A DNA stretch of 64,000 nt from an uncultured Saprospiraceae bacterium. GTDB lineage: Bacteria; Bacteroidota; Bacteroidia; Chitinophagales; Saprospiraceae. A program made the translations under genes and the position numbers. Of this stretch, positions 27,371 to 37,687 are shown piece after piece. Location: assembly GCA_938015415.1 (NCBI GenBank), contig CALLPK010000033.1:23640-87639 (forward strand), read 5' to 3'. The notes below the pieces were generated by a model. It ran no database searches and was not told the DNA's origin. It worked only from the letters and a program-made list of their open reading frames with translations. The first letter of the stretch is position 1, and every line of letters begins with the position of its first letter.

Positions 27371-27404
27371 TAAAGTCGTTTATGCAAAGGCACAAACGAC
27401 TTTA
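27371..27404 (-). terminator. Hairpin between ssb and gldE
   Basis: Perfect 11-bp arms (27371-27381 and 27394-27404) with a 12-base loop, 39 bases after the ssb stop in the transcribed direction, followed by an A/T-rich run. It may be a terminator of ssb or a partial attenuator before gldE. Confidence 0.55.
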
Positions 27405-27442
27405 GAAGAACAAAATACGATTTTTTTGTGTTGAATATTTAA

Positions 27443-27901
27443 TTAAAATGGAAGATCATCTCCGTCTCCGCTAGCAGGTTGTTCTTCTTTAACGGTAGCA
27501 GAGGCAGCAGATTCTTTTACTCCTGCTGGTGCATCTGCAGCACTAGGTGGCGGGGTATAGCTACCACCACTTTCTTTACCACCCAACATCTTCATGGTAC
27601 GTCCGACGATCTCCGTAGTATATCTGTCGTTGCCATCTTTATCTTGCCATTTCCGTGTTCTTAAACTTCCTTCGATGTAGACTTGACTTCCTTTTTTCAA
27701 ATATTTTTCTGCTACACCAGCTAAACCTCCCCATAGTGAGATATTATGCCATTCGGTATTGGTTTTCTTTTCATTTGTTTTTTTATCGACGTAGCTTTCA
27801 CTGGTAGCTACGGAAAAAGAGGCGACAGAAGACCCTCCTTCAAAGTGTCGGACTTCCGGATCTTTTCCCAAATTTCCAACAATAATGACTTTATTAATCA
27901 T
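27443..27901 (-). CDS. ssb: Single-stranded DNA-binding protein
   Basis: Protects single-stranded DNA and recruits repair and replication proteins. 152 residues: an OB fold (about 1-105) starting [18 protein letters not shown] and containing [14 protein letters not shown] disordered, serine/proline-rich linker follows. The acidic C-terminal tip DGDDLPF binds partner proteins. It follows mutY in the same direction (64-base gap) and precedes gldE, a gene order shared with other Bacteroidota from memory. Confidence 0.96.
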   Translation of the reverse strand: MINKVIIVGNLGKDPEVRHFEGGSSVASFSVATSESYVDKKTNEKKTNTEWHNISLWGGLAGVAEKYLKKGSQVYIEGSLRTRKWQDKDGNDRYTTEIVGRTMKMLGGKESGGSYTPPPSAADAPAGVKESAASATVKEEQPASGDGDDLPF

Positions 27902-27965
27902 AGTTTTACGTTTAATTACTTAATAAAAATATTATGGTAAGGTATTGTCTAAATTTTCGACATTT

Positions 27966-29033
27966 CTAAAAATTTAAATATAGCGATTTATCTTGTAAAT
28001 ACAAATCAATAATACGTGGAAATGCGTAGGTTTTCAAATCTTCACGCGAAATATTTACCCAGTCTTCCGGCGCCTCGCCCAATGGTTTTTCTACGGTAAT
28101 TTCCACAAATAATGCGTTAATTTTTTGGTGGGTCAATTGCTGAGAAAAGGGGGTTGAAAAACGAGTAATCCCCGCTTCCGGAGGAATAATCCCTTGATAT
28201 TCCTTATTTCTCTCCAGGGTTTTTCGATCCAACAATTTTTCGGTTTCCAGCAAAGGAAATTCGTAAAGCCCTTGCCAGATATCTTTTTCAGTACGCTTAC
28301 GAATCCAAATTTCGTTTCCATAATTAATAATCAGATAATGGAAAAAGCGACTGCGCCTTTTTAACTTTTTTGACTTGAAAGGTAATTGATTTATCAAGTC
28401 TTCTTTTTGTGCAGTACAGGATTTGACCAACGGACAGATTTTACAATTGGGATTGGCAGGGACACATTGGGTAGCCCCAAAATCCATGATCGCCTGATTG
28501 TAATCTGCTGGTCGCTTTTTTGCTAATAACTCCTGTGATAATTTGGCGAATATTTTTTTTCCTGTTGTCGTATCAATCGGTTCCTTAATACCAAAATATC
28601 GGGATAAAACACGAAATACATTCCCATCCAAAACGGCATACGGCAGGCCATATGCAAAAGAAGCAATCGCTGCTGCAGTATAGGTTCCAACTCCTTTTAA
28701 TTTTAAGATATCCTCGTATTCCACAGGAAAAATCCCCCCATGATTATCGCGAATATCCTTAGCGGTAAAGTGTAAGTTTCGAGCGCGGGAATAATAACCA
28801 AGACCTTCCCATAGTTTTAAAATTTCATCTTCCGGTGCATTGGCAAGATCTACAATCGTTGGATAGGCTGCTTTGAATCTTTCAAAATAAGGAAGACCTT
28901 GCGCGACTCTTGTCTGTTGCAGAATAATTTCTGATAACCAGATTAAGTAAGGATTTTTTTCTCCTTTCCATGGCATGGGACGATGATTTTTCCCGAACCA
29001 GTCAAGTAATTTTTTAGTAAAAGCATTGGTCAT
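27966..29033 (-). CDS. mutY: A/G-specific adenine DNA glycosylase MutY
   Basis: Removes adenine mispaired with 8-oxoguanine or guanine. 355 residues. The catalytic glutamate lies in LWEGLGYYSRARNL and the helix-hairpin-helix is LKGVGTYTAAAIASFAYG. The catalytic aspartate follows in AVLDGNVFRVLSR. The 4Fe-4S cluster motif Cx6Cx2Cx5C is intact as C-x6-CKIC-x5-C around 191-207. The C-terminal NUDIX-like domain recognises 8-oxoG. It lies between the sigma factor terminator and ssb. Confidence 0.96.
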   Translation of the reverse strand: MTNAFTKKLLDWFGKNHRPMPWKGEKNPYLIWLSEIILQQTRVAQGLPYFERFKAAYPTIVDLANAPEDEILKLWEGLGYYSRARNLHFTAKDIRDNHGGIFPVEYEDILKLKGVGTYTAAAIASFAYGLPYAVLDGNVFRVLSRYFGIKEPIDTTTGKKIFAKLSQELLAKKRPADYNQAIMDFGATQCVPANPNCKICPLVKSCTAQKEDLINQLPFKSKKLKRRSRFFHYLIINYGNEIWIRKRTEKDIWQGLYEFPLLETEKLLDRKTLERNKEYQGIIPPEAGITRFSTPFSQQLTHQKINALFVEITVEKPLGEAPEDWVNISREDLKTYAFPRIIDLYLQDKSLYLNF

Positions 29034-29049
29034 TTTCCAAAAATAGCCA

Positions 29050-29080
29050 AAAAAAAACGGTACGACCGAAGTCGTACCGT
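29050..29080 (-). terminator. Terminator of the sigma factor gene, UUCG tetraloop
   Basis: Read on the minus strand, a perfect 10-bp stem (29071-29080 with 29057-29066) is closed by a C-UUCG-G tetraloop and followed by a T run of about eight. It lies 26 bases past the sigma factor stop and just ahead of mutY, so mutY needs its own promoter or read-through. Confidence 0.9.
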
Positions 29081-29106
29081 CACTATTTATTTTAGTCTTT
29101 AATTTC

Positions 29107-29649
29107 TTAACTAATCTTAGCGTGTTGCTTTACCAATTCAGTATTGGCATATCTACCGAGGACTAGTTGTTTGAGTTCCTTACGAGCAAAAAAGATTCGA
29201 CTCTTCACCGTTCCGAGTGGTAATCCTAACTCGTCCGCAATTTCCTGGTATTTAAAACCTTTATAGTGCATTAAAAATGGGATACGAATAATTTCATCCA
29301 GTCCGCCGATCATCTTGGAAAGCTCTTCCATCATGATGTTAGACTCCGCTCCATTATCAACGGCATTGCTGCCAGAATTGATGTAGAACATATTATCCGT
29401 AGAATCAATAATCGTTTTAGAGCGCGCTTTTTTACGATAATTATTGATGAAAATATTTTTCATAATCGTAAAACTCCACGCTTTAAAATTGGTACCCATC
29501 CGGAATTTATCCCGATTGGTCAACGCTCGGAAAGCGGTTTCCTGAAAAAGATCTTTGGCGTCTTCTCCATTTTTAGTCAGATTATATGCGAAATTATGAA
29601 GTAAGCTATCTAGCTTGTTAAATTTTATATTGAATTCCTGAACAGTCAT
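29107..29649 (-). CDS. RNA polymerase sigma factor, ECF (sigma-70 family group 4)
   Basis: 180 residues with region 2 (about 10-80), including the DAKDLFQETAFRAL segment and the -10 binding part FKAWSFTIMKNIFINNYRK. Region 4 (about 115-170) has the helix-turn-helix YQEIADELGLPLGTVKSRI. There is no region 3, as in ECF factors. No anti-sigma gene is next to it. From memory, stand-alone ECF factors with this N-terminus are widespread in Bacteroidota. A consensus promoter and a strong terminator make it a single-gene unit. Confidence 0.93.
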   Translation of the reverse strand: MTVQEFNIKFNKLDSLLHNFAYNLTKNGEDAKDLFQETAFRALTNRDKFRMGTNFKAWSFTIMKNIFINNYRKKARSKTIIDSTDNMFYINSGSNAVDNGAESNIMMEELSKMIGGLDEIIRIPFLMHYKGFKYQEIADELGLPLGTVKSRIFFARKELKQLVLGRYANTELVKQHAKIS

Positions 29650-29695
29650 AGCATTAATTTTAGTAGATTAAAAAATCTTTTTGCATGTGATAAAC

Positions 29696-29726
29696 CAAAG
29701 ATACGCATAAGTTAAACAAAATCAAA
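29696..29726 (-). promoter_or_regulatory. Promoter of the ECF sigma factor gene
   Basis: On the minus strand TTTG (29726-29723), 19 bases and TATCTTTG (29703-29696) match the housekeeping Bacteroidota promoter exactly. The leader to ATG 29649 is about 40 bases. The gene thus appears to be expressed by the primary sigma factor rather than by itself. Confidence 0.8.
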
Positions 29727-29934
29727 CTAGCAAACAGTCTGATAGCTCCTATTTGCCACCTAAAAAGCATATTTTATTTATTATAATAATGTATAAATAA
29801 CTGAAAGACAATAATTTAAATCAAAAAATTAAAACTTCACTAAACTTTTCTTATTTTCAATAAAAAATGAAAGCTAGTCCGCCGGATGACAGTTTCAATT
29901 TAAAAATCAACCCCTTAAGGCCTTGAAAACTAAT

Positions 29935-31023
29935 TTATCTTCTTGATCTAAAAATCAAAAAAGCCGCAATGGTTGAAAAGATAACATTGGGTATCCAAAC
30001 CCCAACGACGGCTGGGAGACTATCATTAGTCGAAAAGGTAGTGGAAAATTTAGAAACAAAAATAAAGATGGCACCAATCGCAACTCCGGCTGCCAATTGC
30101 AAACCCATTCCTCCACGAACTTTACGGGAAGCAACGGCGAATCCAATTAAGGTTAGAATAATGATGGTAAAGGGTTCCGCGGTACGGCGGTGAAGCTCAA
30201 CTTCGTAGACTTTGGTATTCCCGACACCACGTCCTTTTTCTTTTTGAATAAATCTGTATAGTTCGGGAGTCGTTAGCATTTCTTTATGATTTACATAACG
30301 CACAAAATCTTCCGGTGTCAGATTAAAAGTAGTATCCATTGTCATTTTTTCACCATTTATAAATCCTTCTTTTATCCCATCAAAAGTTCGCTCCGTGTAA
30401 TTTTTAACCCGCCACTTGTTGGGTGGTCCCAACCATTCAGCCGATTGTGCCTTGAGTAGATACACTATTTTATTATCGACAATTTTTTCAATACGAAAAT
30501 CAGCAGCCTTATGCGTTTTTTTATTAAAATGATCAATGTAAATTTTGGTATTGGGTCCGATGAAAAGATGAACATCTTTGTTTTTACCCTTATCATTATT
30601 TTTCCAGATATACTGGTGCTGAAAACTATAATGTTTTTGATTTCCTATTGGAATGACATAATGATTTCCAATCAAATGAATTCCAAATAAAATTAATCCA
30701 CCGATCAAATAAGGTCGCATCAACCGACGAAAAGAGATTCCCGCGTTAAGAATAGAAATAATTTCAGAATTATAAGCCATCCGCGCCGTAAAAAAAACCA
30801 CGGCAATCAGGGCATAAAGTGGAAATAACAATCCATTAATCCACAGTACCCAATTAAGGTAATAGTCGCCAAAAATTTCTCCTACCGGAACTTTACCTTC
30901 AATAAATTTTTCGGTATTGGCGCTCAGATCTATGATAATAGAAATAAGGGTAAATACGAGTACCGAAAAGAAAAAGGTAGACAGAAATTTTTTTATAATA
31001 TATCTATCCAGAATTTTAAGCAT
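29935..31023 (-). CDS. LptF/LptG-family permease (YjgP/YjgQ)
   Basis: 362 residues with six membrane helices in the LptF/LptG layout. Three N-terminal helices (about 12-120) are followed by a periplasmic domain (about 130-265) and then three C-terminal helices (about 275-358). The family forms the inner-membrane permease that extracts lipopolysaccharide with the ATPase LptB. Which of F or G it represents cannot be told from the sequence. It is the last gene of a likely SPOR-rodA-tgt-lptF/G unit, 66 bases after tgt. Confidence 0.9.
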   Translation of the reverse strand: MLKILDRYIIKKFLSTFFFSVLVFTLISIIIDLSANTEKFIEGKVPVGEIFGDYYLNWVLWINGLLFPLYALIAVVFFTARMAYNSEIISILNAGISFRRLMRPYLIGGLILFGIHLIGNHYVIPIGNQKHYSFQHQYIWKNNDKGKNKDVHLFIGPNTKIYIDHFNKKTHKAADFRIEKIVDNKIVYLLKAQSAEWLGPPNKWRVKNYTERTFDGIKEGFINGEKMTMDTTFNLTPEDFVRYVNHKEMLTTPELYRFIQKEKGRGVGNTKVYEVELHRRTAEPFTIIILTLIGFAVASRKVRGGMGLQLAAGVAIGAIFIFVSKFSTTFSTNDSLPAVVGVWIPNVIFSTIAAFLIFRSRR

Positions 31024-31089
31024 ACTTTTTTATTCAATAGACTTGTTCTTCAGGAACCGATGAAGCGTAGAATATTTTTCATAACACGT

Positions 31090-32220
31090 TTACAACCTAC
31101 GCTGTACTTGCTCTACCATACTTGTTTTCCAAGTCGAAAAGTCTCCCGCAACAATATGTTTTCGGGCTTCTTGCATCAACCATAGATAAAAACTTAAATT
31201 GTGCAAGCTGGCTATTTGTCCACCCAAAATTTCTTTACTTTGAATTAAATGTCTAAGATAAGCCTTAGAGTGCGTCCTCGTCGTAGTACAGTGGCCATCC
31301 GGATCGATCGGGCTATGATCATCTTTCCATTTCCCGTTTTTGATATTAATAATTCCATTTTGCGTAAACAAATACCCGTGACGAGCATTTCGTGTCGGCA
31401 TCACACAATCAAACATATCTATTCCCAATCCAATGCACTCCAATAAATTTGCGGGAGTTCCCACTCCCATTAAATAACGTGGCTTATCCTTTGGTAGTAT
31501 TTCACAGACTAATTCGGTTGCCCGATACATCTCTTCGGCCGGTTCTCCAACTGAAAGTCCTCCAATTGCATTGGCGTCTCGCTCGTAGCTGGCAATGGTT
31601 TCCGCAGATTGTTTCCGTAGATCATCATAGGTACTCCCTTGTACGATGGGAACAAAGGTTTGTTCATAACCGTAAAGCCCCTGTCCTTTGTCAACATGAT
31701 CACAACATCTCTTCAACCAGCGATGGGTCATCTCCATCGATTTTTTTGCGTAGCGATAATCACATGGGTAAGGCGTACATTCATCAAACGCCATAATGAT
31801 ATCCGCACCGATGGCTCGCTGTATATCAATTGCGACCTCCGGACTAAAAAAGTGCCGGGAACCATCAATGTGCGATTGAAAAGTAACCCCTTCTTCCTTA
31901 ATTTTTCGCCGGTGACTGAGTGAATAAACTTGATACCCGCCGCTATCCGTTAGAATGGGGTGCGGCCAGTTAATAAATTTATGTAAACCACCCGCATTCT
32001 TTAAGATTTCAATTCCAGGCCGTAAGTAAAGATGGTAAGTATTGCCAAGAATGATCTCCGCTTCGACCTCCTTTTTCAGTTCAGCCTGGTGGACTGCCTT
32101 GACGGTACCCGCAGTACCTACAGGCATAAAAATTGGCGTTTGAATCGGGCCGTGATCGGTCGTAATCGTACCTGTTCGAGCGCTAGAATTAGGATCTTTA
32201 TGTTCCAGTGTAAATTTCAT
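31090..32220 (-). CDS. tgt: Queuine tRNA-ribosyltransferase
   Basis: Exchanges G34 of GUN-anticodon tRNAs for the queuosine precursor. 376 residues in the TIM-barrel family. D92 in ILTDSGGYQVYSL acts as base and D271 in DMFDCVMPTRNARHG as nucleophile. The usual zinc site (CxCxxC and a distal His) is incomplete: the corresponding segment DGHCTTTRTHSKAYL keeps only C311, while the distal histidine H340 in SLHNL remains. It overlaps the rodA stop by 4 bases (ATGA), so translation is likely coupled. Confidence 0.94.
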   Translation of the reverse strand: MKFTLEHKDPNSSARTGTITTDHGPIQTPIFMPVGTAGTVKAVHQAELKKEVEAEIILGNTYHLYLRPGIEILKNAGGLHKFINWPHPILTDSGGYQVYSLSHRRKIKEEGVTFQSHIDGSRHFFSPEVAIDIQRAIGADIIMAFDECTPYPCDYRYAKKSMEMTHRWLKRCCDHVDKGQGLYGYEQTFVPIVQGSTYDDLRKQSAETIASYERDANAIGGLSVGEPAEEMYRATELVCEILPKDKPRYLMGVGTPANLLECIGLGIDMFDCVMPTRNARHGYLFTQNGIINIKNGKWKDDHSPIDPDGHCTTTRTHSKAYLRHLIQSKEILGGQIASLHNLSFYLWLMQEARKHIVAGDFSTWKTSMVEQVQRRL

Positions 32221-33632
32221 GCAGTAAGACGATTGCTGTCCAGGCTTAAAAGAATACCCGTCATCATCGTAAACGCCAAAATGGAAGAACCTCCGTAGCT
32301 AATAAATGGTAAAGGGATACCGATAACCGGGACTAATCCCATGGTCATACCGATATTAACAAAAAAGTGGACAAATAATATACCAGCAAAACTATAAGCG
32401 TAATAGCGAGAAAAATCGGCTCTTTGCCGTTCTGCCAATATGGTAATTCTTAATAATAATAATAAAAATAATCCAACAATCCCTACCGTTCCTACAAATC
32501 CTTGTTCTTCTCCTACTGTGCAAAAAATAAAATCAGTAGACTGTTCAGGAACATAATTGAGTTTGGTCATGGTTCCTTCTAGAAAACCTTTCCCTTGTAA
32601 TCCTCCAGAACCGATGGTATTTTTAGATTGAATAACATTATACAGAGCGCCCCTTGGGTCCGCCTTGGAAGGCTGTAACCAGACGTTGAGTCGATCTTGT
32701 TGGTGACGCGGTAATTTATTAAACGTATAATTTGAAGCGACCGCAAAAAAACCAGCAACTATTAATAGAAAATACATCGGCTTTATAATATCCCGGCGAC
32801 GGCCTTGGTACTGCAAATAAGTCATTACGAGTAAGACCACACCAGTGATTGCCAGAACGGGGATTTCCAAACCCTGTGTTATTGCACTAATACTTAAAAC
32901 TACGTAAGCTACAAAACCCACCAACCAGTAAAGTTTCTTCCTTTTTTGGAAATTAACCATGGCCAGGATCGCTAGCAAAGCCAGACCAAATAAAATATAA
33001 ACCGGATTAAATACCAACCCAAGTATAGAAACTATGGTTACCGAAATACCCAAGATATATACATTCGCATTAAACCCTTCTCGAAATAACACAATTAAAA
33101 AAGAGGTAAATACTAATGCGGATCCTGCGTCTGGTTGCAGCAATATCAGAATAATCGGTAGTAAAAATAATCCGATAGCCGTTACTTGCGATTTGAACTT
33201 ACTGATTTGAGTGCTATAGGTACTGAGGTAAGCAGACATGGCCAAACAGGCTCCTAATTTGGCAAACTCCGATGGCTGGAGGGTAAATCCTGCAATGGCA
33301 AACCAAGAGGTCGCATTATTGATTTCTTTGCCAAGGATTAGGACCAAAACCAGCATGACCATAGTGGTCGCGTAGATCAGGTAGGCAAAAGTCCGCCAAA
33401 AATTCCAGTCAATGAATAATAACAATAATAGCATGGTCAGCGAAATACCAATAAACATGGTTTGCTTTCCAACGTTATTATCCAAGCTGAAAACCATTTC
33501 TGTAAATCCCCGACCTTCTTCGTAACTAACGGCATAAATCATCAACCAACCAATTGCTACCAAACTCAGGTACAAGGAAAGTGTGATCCAGTCAAGATTC
33601 TTTAATCCCGAAGCTACATTTCTATTACTCAT
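32217..33632 (-). CDS. rodA: Peptidoglycan glycosyltransferase RodA (SEDS family)
   Basis: A SEDS polymerase that builds glycan strands for lateral wall growth with a class B PBP. 471 residues and about ten membrane helices. Hallmarks are FTLQPSEFAKL, with the SEDS P-S-E-x-x-K pattern, near 100, and the C-terminal PFISYGGSS segment. An unusually hydrophobic central region (about 180-260) adds helices, as in other Bacteroidota RodA. FtsW is the alternative, but the absence of a division cluster and the shape-operon-like context favour RodA. It follows the SPOR gene by 12 bases. Confidence 0.93.
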   Translation of the reverse strand: MSNRNVASGLKNLDWITLSLYLSLVAIGWLMIYAVSYEEGRGFTEMVFSLDNNVGKQTMFIGISLTMLLLLLFIDWNFWRTFAYLIYATTMVMLVLVLILGKEINNATSWFAIAGFTLQPSEFAKLGACLAMSAYLSTYSTQISKFKSQVTAIGLFLLPIILILLQPDAGSALVFTSFLIVLFREGFNANVYILGISVTIVSILGLVFNPVYILFGLALLAILAMVNFQKRKKLYWLVGFVAYVVLSISAITQGLEIPVLAITGVVLLVMTYLQYQGRRRDIIKPMYFLLIVAGFFAVASNYTFNKLPRHQQDRLNVWLQPSKADPRGALYNVIQSKNTIGSGGLQGKGFLEGTMTKLNYVPEQSTDFIFCTVGEEQGFVGTVGIVGLFLLLLLRITILAERQRADFSRYYAYSFAGILFVHFFVNIGMTMGLVPVIGIPLPFISYGGSSILAFTMMTGILLSLDSNRLTA

Positions 33633-33644
33633 ACTGGATAATAA

Positions 33645-34055
33645 TTAATATCCCAATAACTGACGGGCCGCAATTTGATTATCCTTGGCAGGATAGGCAC
33701 TAGGAAATTTTTTCTTTAGACGGTACAAAAGCTCTGTTGCTTCCAACTTAGAGGCAAAGGCACCTGCTCTTAATTTATAATAAGGCTTATCATGTTGCCA
33801 GTCCACTAGCATTCCAGGATAATCCCGCTGAAATTCTGCTTTTACTTTTTCCAGCATTTGACGGTCTGTGGTAGCCAGTATCTGAATTCTCCAGCCCGAT
33901 ACATACTCATTGAGCTGATTCTGCTGACCAAGATGAAACATCATTCTGCTGACGATGGTCGCTTCTTTTACATAAACGTTTTGCTGTGCCCGCATTTGGT
34001 TGCTACCTGCCAGAAAGAGCACGATCAACAAAACCAGACTGCTATACTTTTTCAT
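33645..34055 (-). CDS. Exported SPOR-domain protein
   Basis: 136 residues from ATG 34055, which gives a standard signal peptide (MKKYSSLVLLIVLFLAGSNQMRAQ); the frame extends to 34127 but without a better start. The mature part is mostly one SPOR domain (about 55-130) beginning GWRIQILATTDRQ and containing YYKLRAGAFASKLEAT. SPOR domains bind peptidoglycan lacking stem peptides. It sits directly ahead of rodA in the same unit, so a role in wall synthesis is plausible. Confidence 0.85.
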   Translation of the reverse strand: MKKYSSLVLLIVLFLAGSNQMRAQQNVYVKEATIVSRMMFHLGQQNQLNEYVSGWRIQILATTDRQMLEKVKAEFQRDYPGMLVDWQHDKPYYKLRAGAFASKLEATELLYRLKKKFPSAYPAKDNQIAARQLLGY

Positions 34056-34102
34056 AAGAATAATTTTTTCACAAAATAACAAAAAACAGACTACTTTACA
34101 GC

Positions 34103-34135
34103 AATGGTCAATGACGAAAACCATCATTGACCATT
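34103..34135. terminator. Hairpin between secA and the SPOR gene
   Basis: Perfect 12-bp arms (34103-34114 and 34124-34135) with a 9-base loop, 28 bases beyond the secA stop in the transcribed direction. There is no long U run on the secA strand, so termination there is likely but not certain. Confidence 0.55.
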
Positions 34136-34162
34136 ATCTATTATTTTGATAAGTTGGGAAAC

Positions 34163-37100
34163 CTACATTTTTCCGTGACAGTGCTTGTATTTTTTTCCAC
34201 TTCCACAAGGACAAGGCTCGTTTCGCCCAACCTTTTTCTCAGTTCGCTTAAAGGTTTCAGGCTTTTGTCTACTCACACTTTCCCCCGCCGCTCTAGCTGC
34301 TGCCGCTGATCCACGTTCCTGACTTGCTCCTCCCTGCTGGCGACTTGTTTGTACTTTACTTAAATCCGTCTTCTTTTCCTTAGCTTCCTGCACGTTTTGT
34401 CTACTTTCGATGATCACTCTTCCGTTGGCTAACGCCGAAGTTACTTGTTCGTTGATCGACTGAATAAGTTGTTCAAACAAATTAAACGCTTCCATCTTAT
34501 AAATTACCAAAGGATCTTTTTGCTCGAAAGAGGCAGCTTGTACCGATTCTTTTAATTCATCCATAGATCGTAAGTGTTCTTTCCACTCTTCATCAATCAC
34601 AGACAGTGCAATGGCTTTTTCAATATCTCTGGAAATAGATTTTCCGTCCGTTTTGATGGCATCTTCAATGTCCGCTGAAACATTCATCCCTTTGGTTAAC
34701 CCCGTCGCATAAGGAATAGAAACCCGTTTATATTGGCTCGACTGATCTTCGTGAACATTTCTGATAAATGGCATCACGTATTCGGCAATCCTTCGATTTT
34801 TTTCTTCGTAAAATTTTAAAAACTGATCTTCAAAGCGATCGACTAAATCGTCTTCATTGCCATTCTCAAATTCATCTTTGGTAATTTCAGGATCAACCCC
34901 TGCATATTTTAAAGATGCTTCGCGGAAAGTTTCGTAAGATCCATTTTGTCGGTGTGAGATTACAAGACTTTCTGTCAAAGAAGTAAGCATTGTGTTTATA
35001 TCCACTGCCAAACGATCACCAGATAACGCATTATTTCTTTTGGTATAAATTGCTTCCCGCTGAATATTCATTACATCATCGTATTCCAAAAGTCGCTTAC
35101 GAATTCCAAAGTTATTTTCCTCAACTTTCGTTTGCGCTCGTTCAATCGACTTAGTCACCATAGAATGTTGAATAACCTCTCCATCCTGGTGTCCCATTTT
35201 ATCCATCAGCTTCGCAATTTTTTCCGACTGGAACAATCGCATCAAATTATCTTCCAAAGAGACATAGAATTGAGAGCTACCGGGATCTCCCTGTCGACCG
35301 GAACGTCCTCGCAACTGACGATCTACCCTTCGGGAATCGTGTCGCTCCGTACCAATAATCGCTAGACCACCCGCCTTTTTCACTTCTTCCGAAAGTTTGA
35401 TATCCGTACCACGACCCGCCATATTAGTAGCGATGGTTACTTTACCTGGATTACCCGCTACAGCAACGATATCTGCTTCCCTCTGGTGTTGCTTAGCGTT
35501 TAGTACGTTGTGGTCAAGTCCTCGCATACTCAGCATCCGACTCAGTTTCTCAGAAATATCCACCGAAGTAGTACCCACCAGTACTGGACGTCCTGCATCG
35601 GTCATGTTGACAATCTCATCAATAACGGCATTGTATTTTTCTCGGCCCGTTTTAAAGACTAAATCTTCCCGGTCATCTCTGACAATAGGTCGGTTGGTCG
35701 GAATTACAACTACGTCTAATTTATAGATCTCCCAAAGTTCGCCCGCCTCTGTCTCTGCCGTACCCGTCATTCCCGCTAGCTTGTGGTACATTCGGAAATA
35801 ATTCTGGAGCGTTACCGTTGCATACGTTTGGGTAATTTCTCCAATTTTTACATTTTCTTTTGCTTCCAGTGCCTGGTGTAATCCATCAGAATACCGACGA
35901 CCTTCCATCATCCGCCCCGTTTGCTCATCGACAATTTTCACCTGTCCGTCCATTACTACATATTCTTCGTCTTTTTCGAACAAACTGTACGCTTTCAATA
36001 ACTGATTGATACTGTGTAGTCTTTTTGATTTAGCGGAATAATCGCTAATCAAGGTAGTTCGGGATTCTGTTTTTTCTTCGTCACTCATCTCTTCGTCACT
36101 GTCAATCATCATAAGTTCCGTAGCCATATCGGGCATTACAAAAAAATCGGGATCTTCTCCACCTCGTGCAAGTGCCTCTGCTCCTTTCTCTGTCAAGTCA
36201 ATACTTCTCGTTTTTTCTTCGATGGTATATAACAAAGGTTCGTCTACAATATGCATATTTTTAGATTGCTCCTGCATGTAGTGATTTTCCGTTTTCTGCA
36301 GCAACACCTTGTTTCCTTCTTCACTCAAAAATTTGATCAAAGGCCGATATTTAGGCATTGCCCGATGAGCACGCAACAAAGACATTCCCGCTTCCCCTTC
36401 GTGAACCCCCATGATATTATCCTTAATCAAGGATTTAGCCTCCGCCAGATATTTAGTCGCTAATTGTTTCTGAGCATTAATTAATTTTTCTACTCTTGGT
36501 TTCAGCACTTCGTATTCTTGCTCTTCCGTTCCTTTTGGCACTGGACCAGAAATGATTAGTGGCGTTCGTGCATCATCAATTAAGACAGAATCCACCTCAT
36601 CAATCATCGAGAAATGGTGCTTACCCTGTACACGTTCGCCAGCAGATTGCACCATATTATCTCTCAGGTAATCAAAACCAAATTCGTTATTTGTTCCGTA
36701 GGTAATATCCGCTTTATAAGCCGCTACCCGCTGAGGCGAATGTGGACGGTATTTATCAATACAATCTACGGTGAGGTATAAGAATTCAAAGATGGGTCCG
36801 ATCCATTCACTATCACGAAGTGCCAAATAATTATTTACCGTAATCACGTGTACGCCTAGTCCACTAAGTCCATTTAGGTAAGCGGGCAGGGTGGCGACTA
36901 AGGTCTTACCTTCCCCCGTAGCCATTTCTGCGACTTTTCCATCATGAAGTACCATTCCACCGATAAGCTGTACATCGTAGTGGATCATATTCCAGACGAT
37001 TTCGCCTCCGGCGGCCATCCAGCGATTTTTCCAGGTAGCTTTATCGCCATCTATGATGATATAGTTTCGGGAAGCGGCCATTTCACGATCGTGATCCGTA

Positions 37101-37501
37101 ACTGATACCACGATATTTTCATTTTCGCTAAATCGGCGAGCGGTTTCTTTTACCACGGCAAAAGCTTCTGGGAGAATTTCTTTCAGAATCTCTTCCAAAT
37201 GTTTATCTCGCTCCTCTTTAAATTTATCAATTTCCTTAAAAAGTTCTTCTTTCTCGTGGATATCTTTGGTGCTACGTGCTTCCGCTTCAGCATTTTTAAT
37301 ATCCTCGTCGATTCCTTTGAGGTGCTCGGCGATACGCTCCCGAAAAACCAAGGTTTTATTACGAAGGTCGTCGTGACTAAGGTTTTGGTAAGATTCAACC
37401 AATTCATTGATTTCATCGACAATAGGCGTATAATTTGCCACGTCTTTCTCGTACTTGGTTCCAAATATTTTACCAACAAGTTTTGTGATGGATTTAAACA
37501 T
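34163..37501 (-). CDS. secA: Preprotein translocase ATPase SecA
   Basis: The motor of Sec-dependent export. 1112 residues, longer than E. coli SecA (901) because of charged insertions near 60-110 and within the C-terminal half, as is usual in Bacteroidota. Walker A GEGKT is at 196-200 and the DEVD box lies in [28 protein letters not shown] and the [13 protein letters not shown] arginine-finger motif follow. The C-terminal zinc-binding SEC-C motif [13 protein letters not shown] begins at C1097. It has its own promoter and terminator hairpin. Confidence 0.97.
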   Translation of the reverse strand: MFKSITKLVGKIFGTKYEKDVANYTPIVDEINELVESYQNLSHDDLRNKTLVFRERIAEHLKGIDEDIKNAEAEARSTKDIHEKEELFKEIDKFKEERDKHLEEILKEILPEAFAVVKETARRFSENENIVVSVTDHDREMAASRNYIIIDGDKATWKNRWMAAGGEIVWNMIHYDVQLIGGMVLHDGKVAEMATGEGKTLVATLPAYLNGLSGLGVHVITVNNYLALRDSEWIGPIFEFLYLTVDCIDKYRPHSPQRVAAYKADITYGTNNEFGFDYLRDNMVQSAGERVQGKHHFSMIDEVDSVLIDDARTPLIISGPVPKGTEEQEYEVLKPRVEKLINAQKQLATKYLAEAKSLIKDNIMGVHEGEAGMSLLRAHRAMPKYRPLIKFLSEEGNKVLLQKTENHYMQEQSKNMHIVDEPLLYTIEEKTRSIDLTEKGAEALARGGEDPDFFVMPDMATELMMIDSDEEMSDEEKTESRTTLISDYSAKSKRLHSINQLLKAYSLFEKDEEYVVMDGQVKIVDEQTGRMMEGRRYSDGLHQALEAKENVKIGEITQTYATVTLQNYFRMYHKLAGMTGTAETEAGELWEIYKLDVVVIPTNRPIVRDDREDLVFKTGREKYNAVIDEIVNMTDAGRPVLVGTTSVDISEKLSRMLSMRGLDHNVLNAKQHQREADIVAVAGNPGKVTIATNMAGRGTDIKLSEEVKKAGGLAIIGTERHDSRRVDRQLRGRSGRQGDPGSSQFYVSLEDNLMRLFQSEKIAKLMDKMGHQDGEVIQHSMVTKSIERAQTKVEENNFGIRKRLLEYDDVMNIQREAIYTKRNNALSGDRLAVDINTMLTSLTESLVISHRQNGSYETFREASLKYAGVDPEITKDEFENGNEDDLVDRFEDQFLKFYEEKNRRIAEYVMPFIRNVHEDQSSQYKRVSIPYATGLTKGMNVSADIEDAIKTDGKSISRDIEKAIALSVIDEEWKEHLRSMDELKESVQAASFEQKDPLVIYKMEAFNLFEQLIQSINEQVTSALANGRVIIESRQNVQEAKEKKTDLSKVQTSRQQGGASQERGSAAAARAAGESVSRQKPETFKRTEKKVGRNEPCPCGSGKKYKHCHGKM

Positions 37502-37528
37502 AATTTATTCTTCTAAAATGTGAAGTTG

Positions 37529-37536
37529 CAAAGATA
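37529..37536 (-). promoter_or_regulatory. -7 promoter element of secA
   Basis: On the minus strand TATCTTTG matches TAnnTTTG and lies about 28 bases upstream of the secA ATG. No good -33 TTTG is visible. Confidence 0.5.
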
Positions 37537-37687
37537 AGCAATTGTATGGCGTCTATAGGTCATATTTCATACCATTACGATAATTGCTATTTTTATGCGT
37601 CATTTTGGCATTTTATCGTTAATTCTGCTGCCAGAATCTTTATTTTATGCCTAATCTGACATTTTTTATTTATTAAAAACAATTTAC

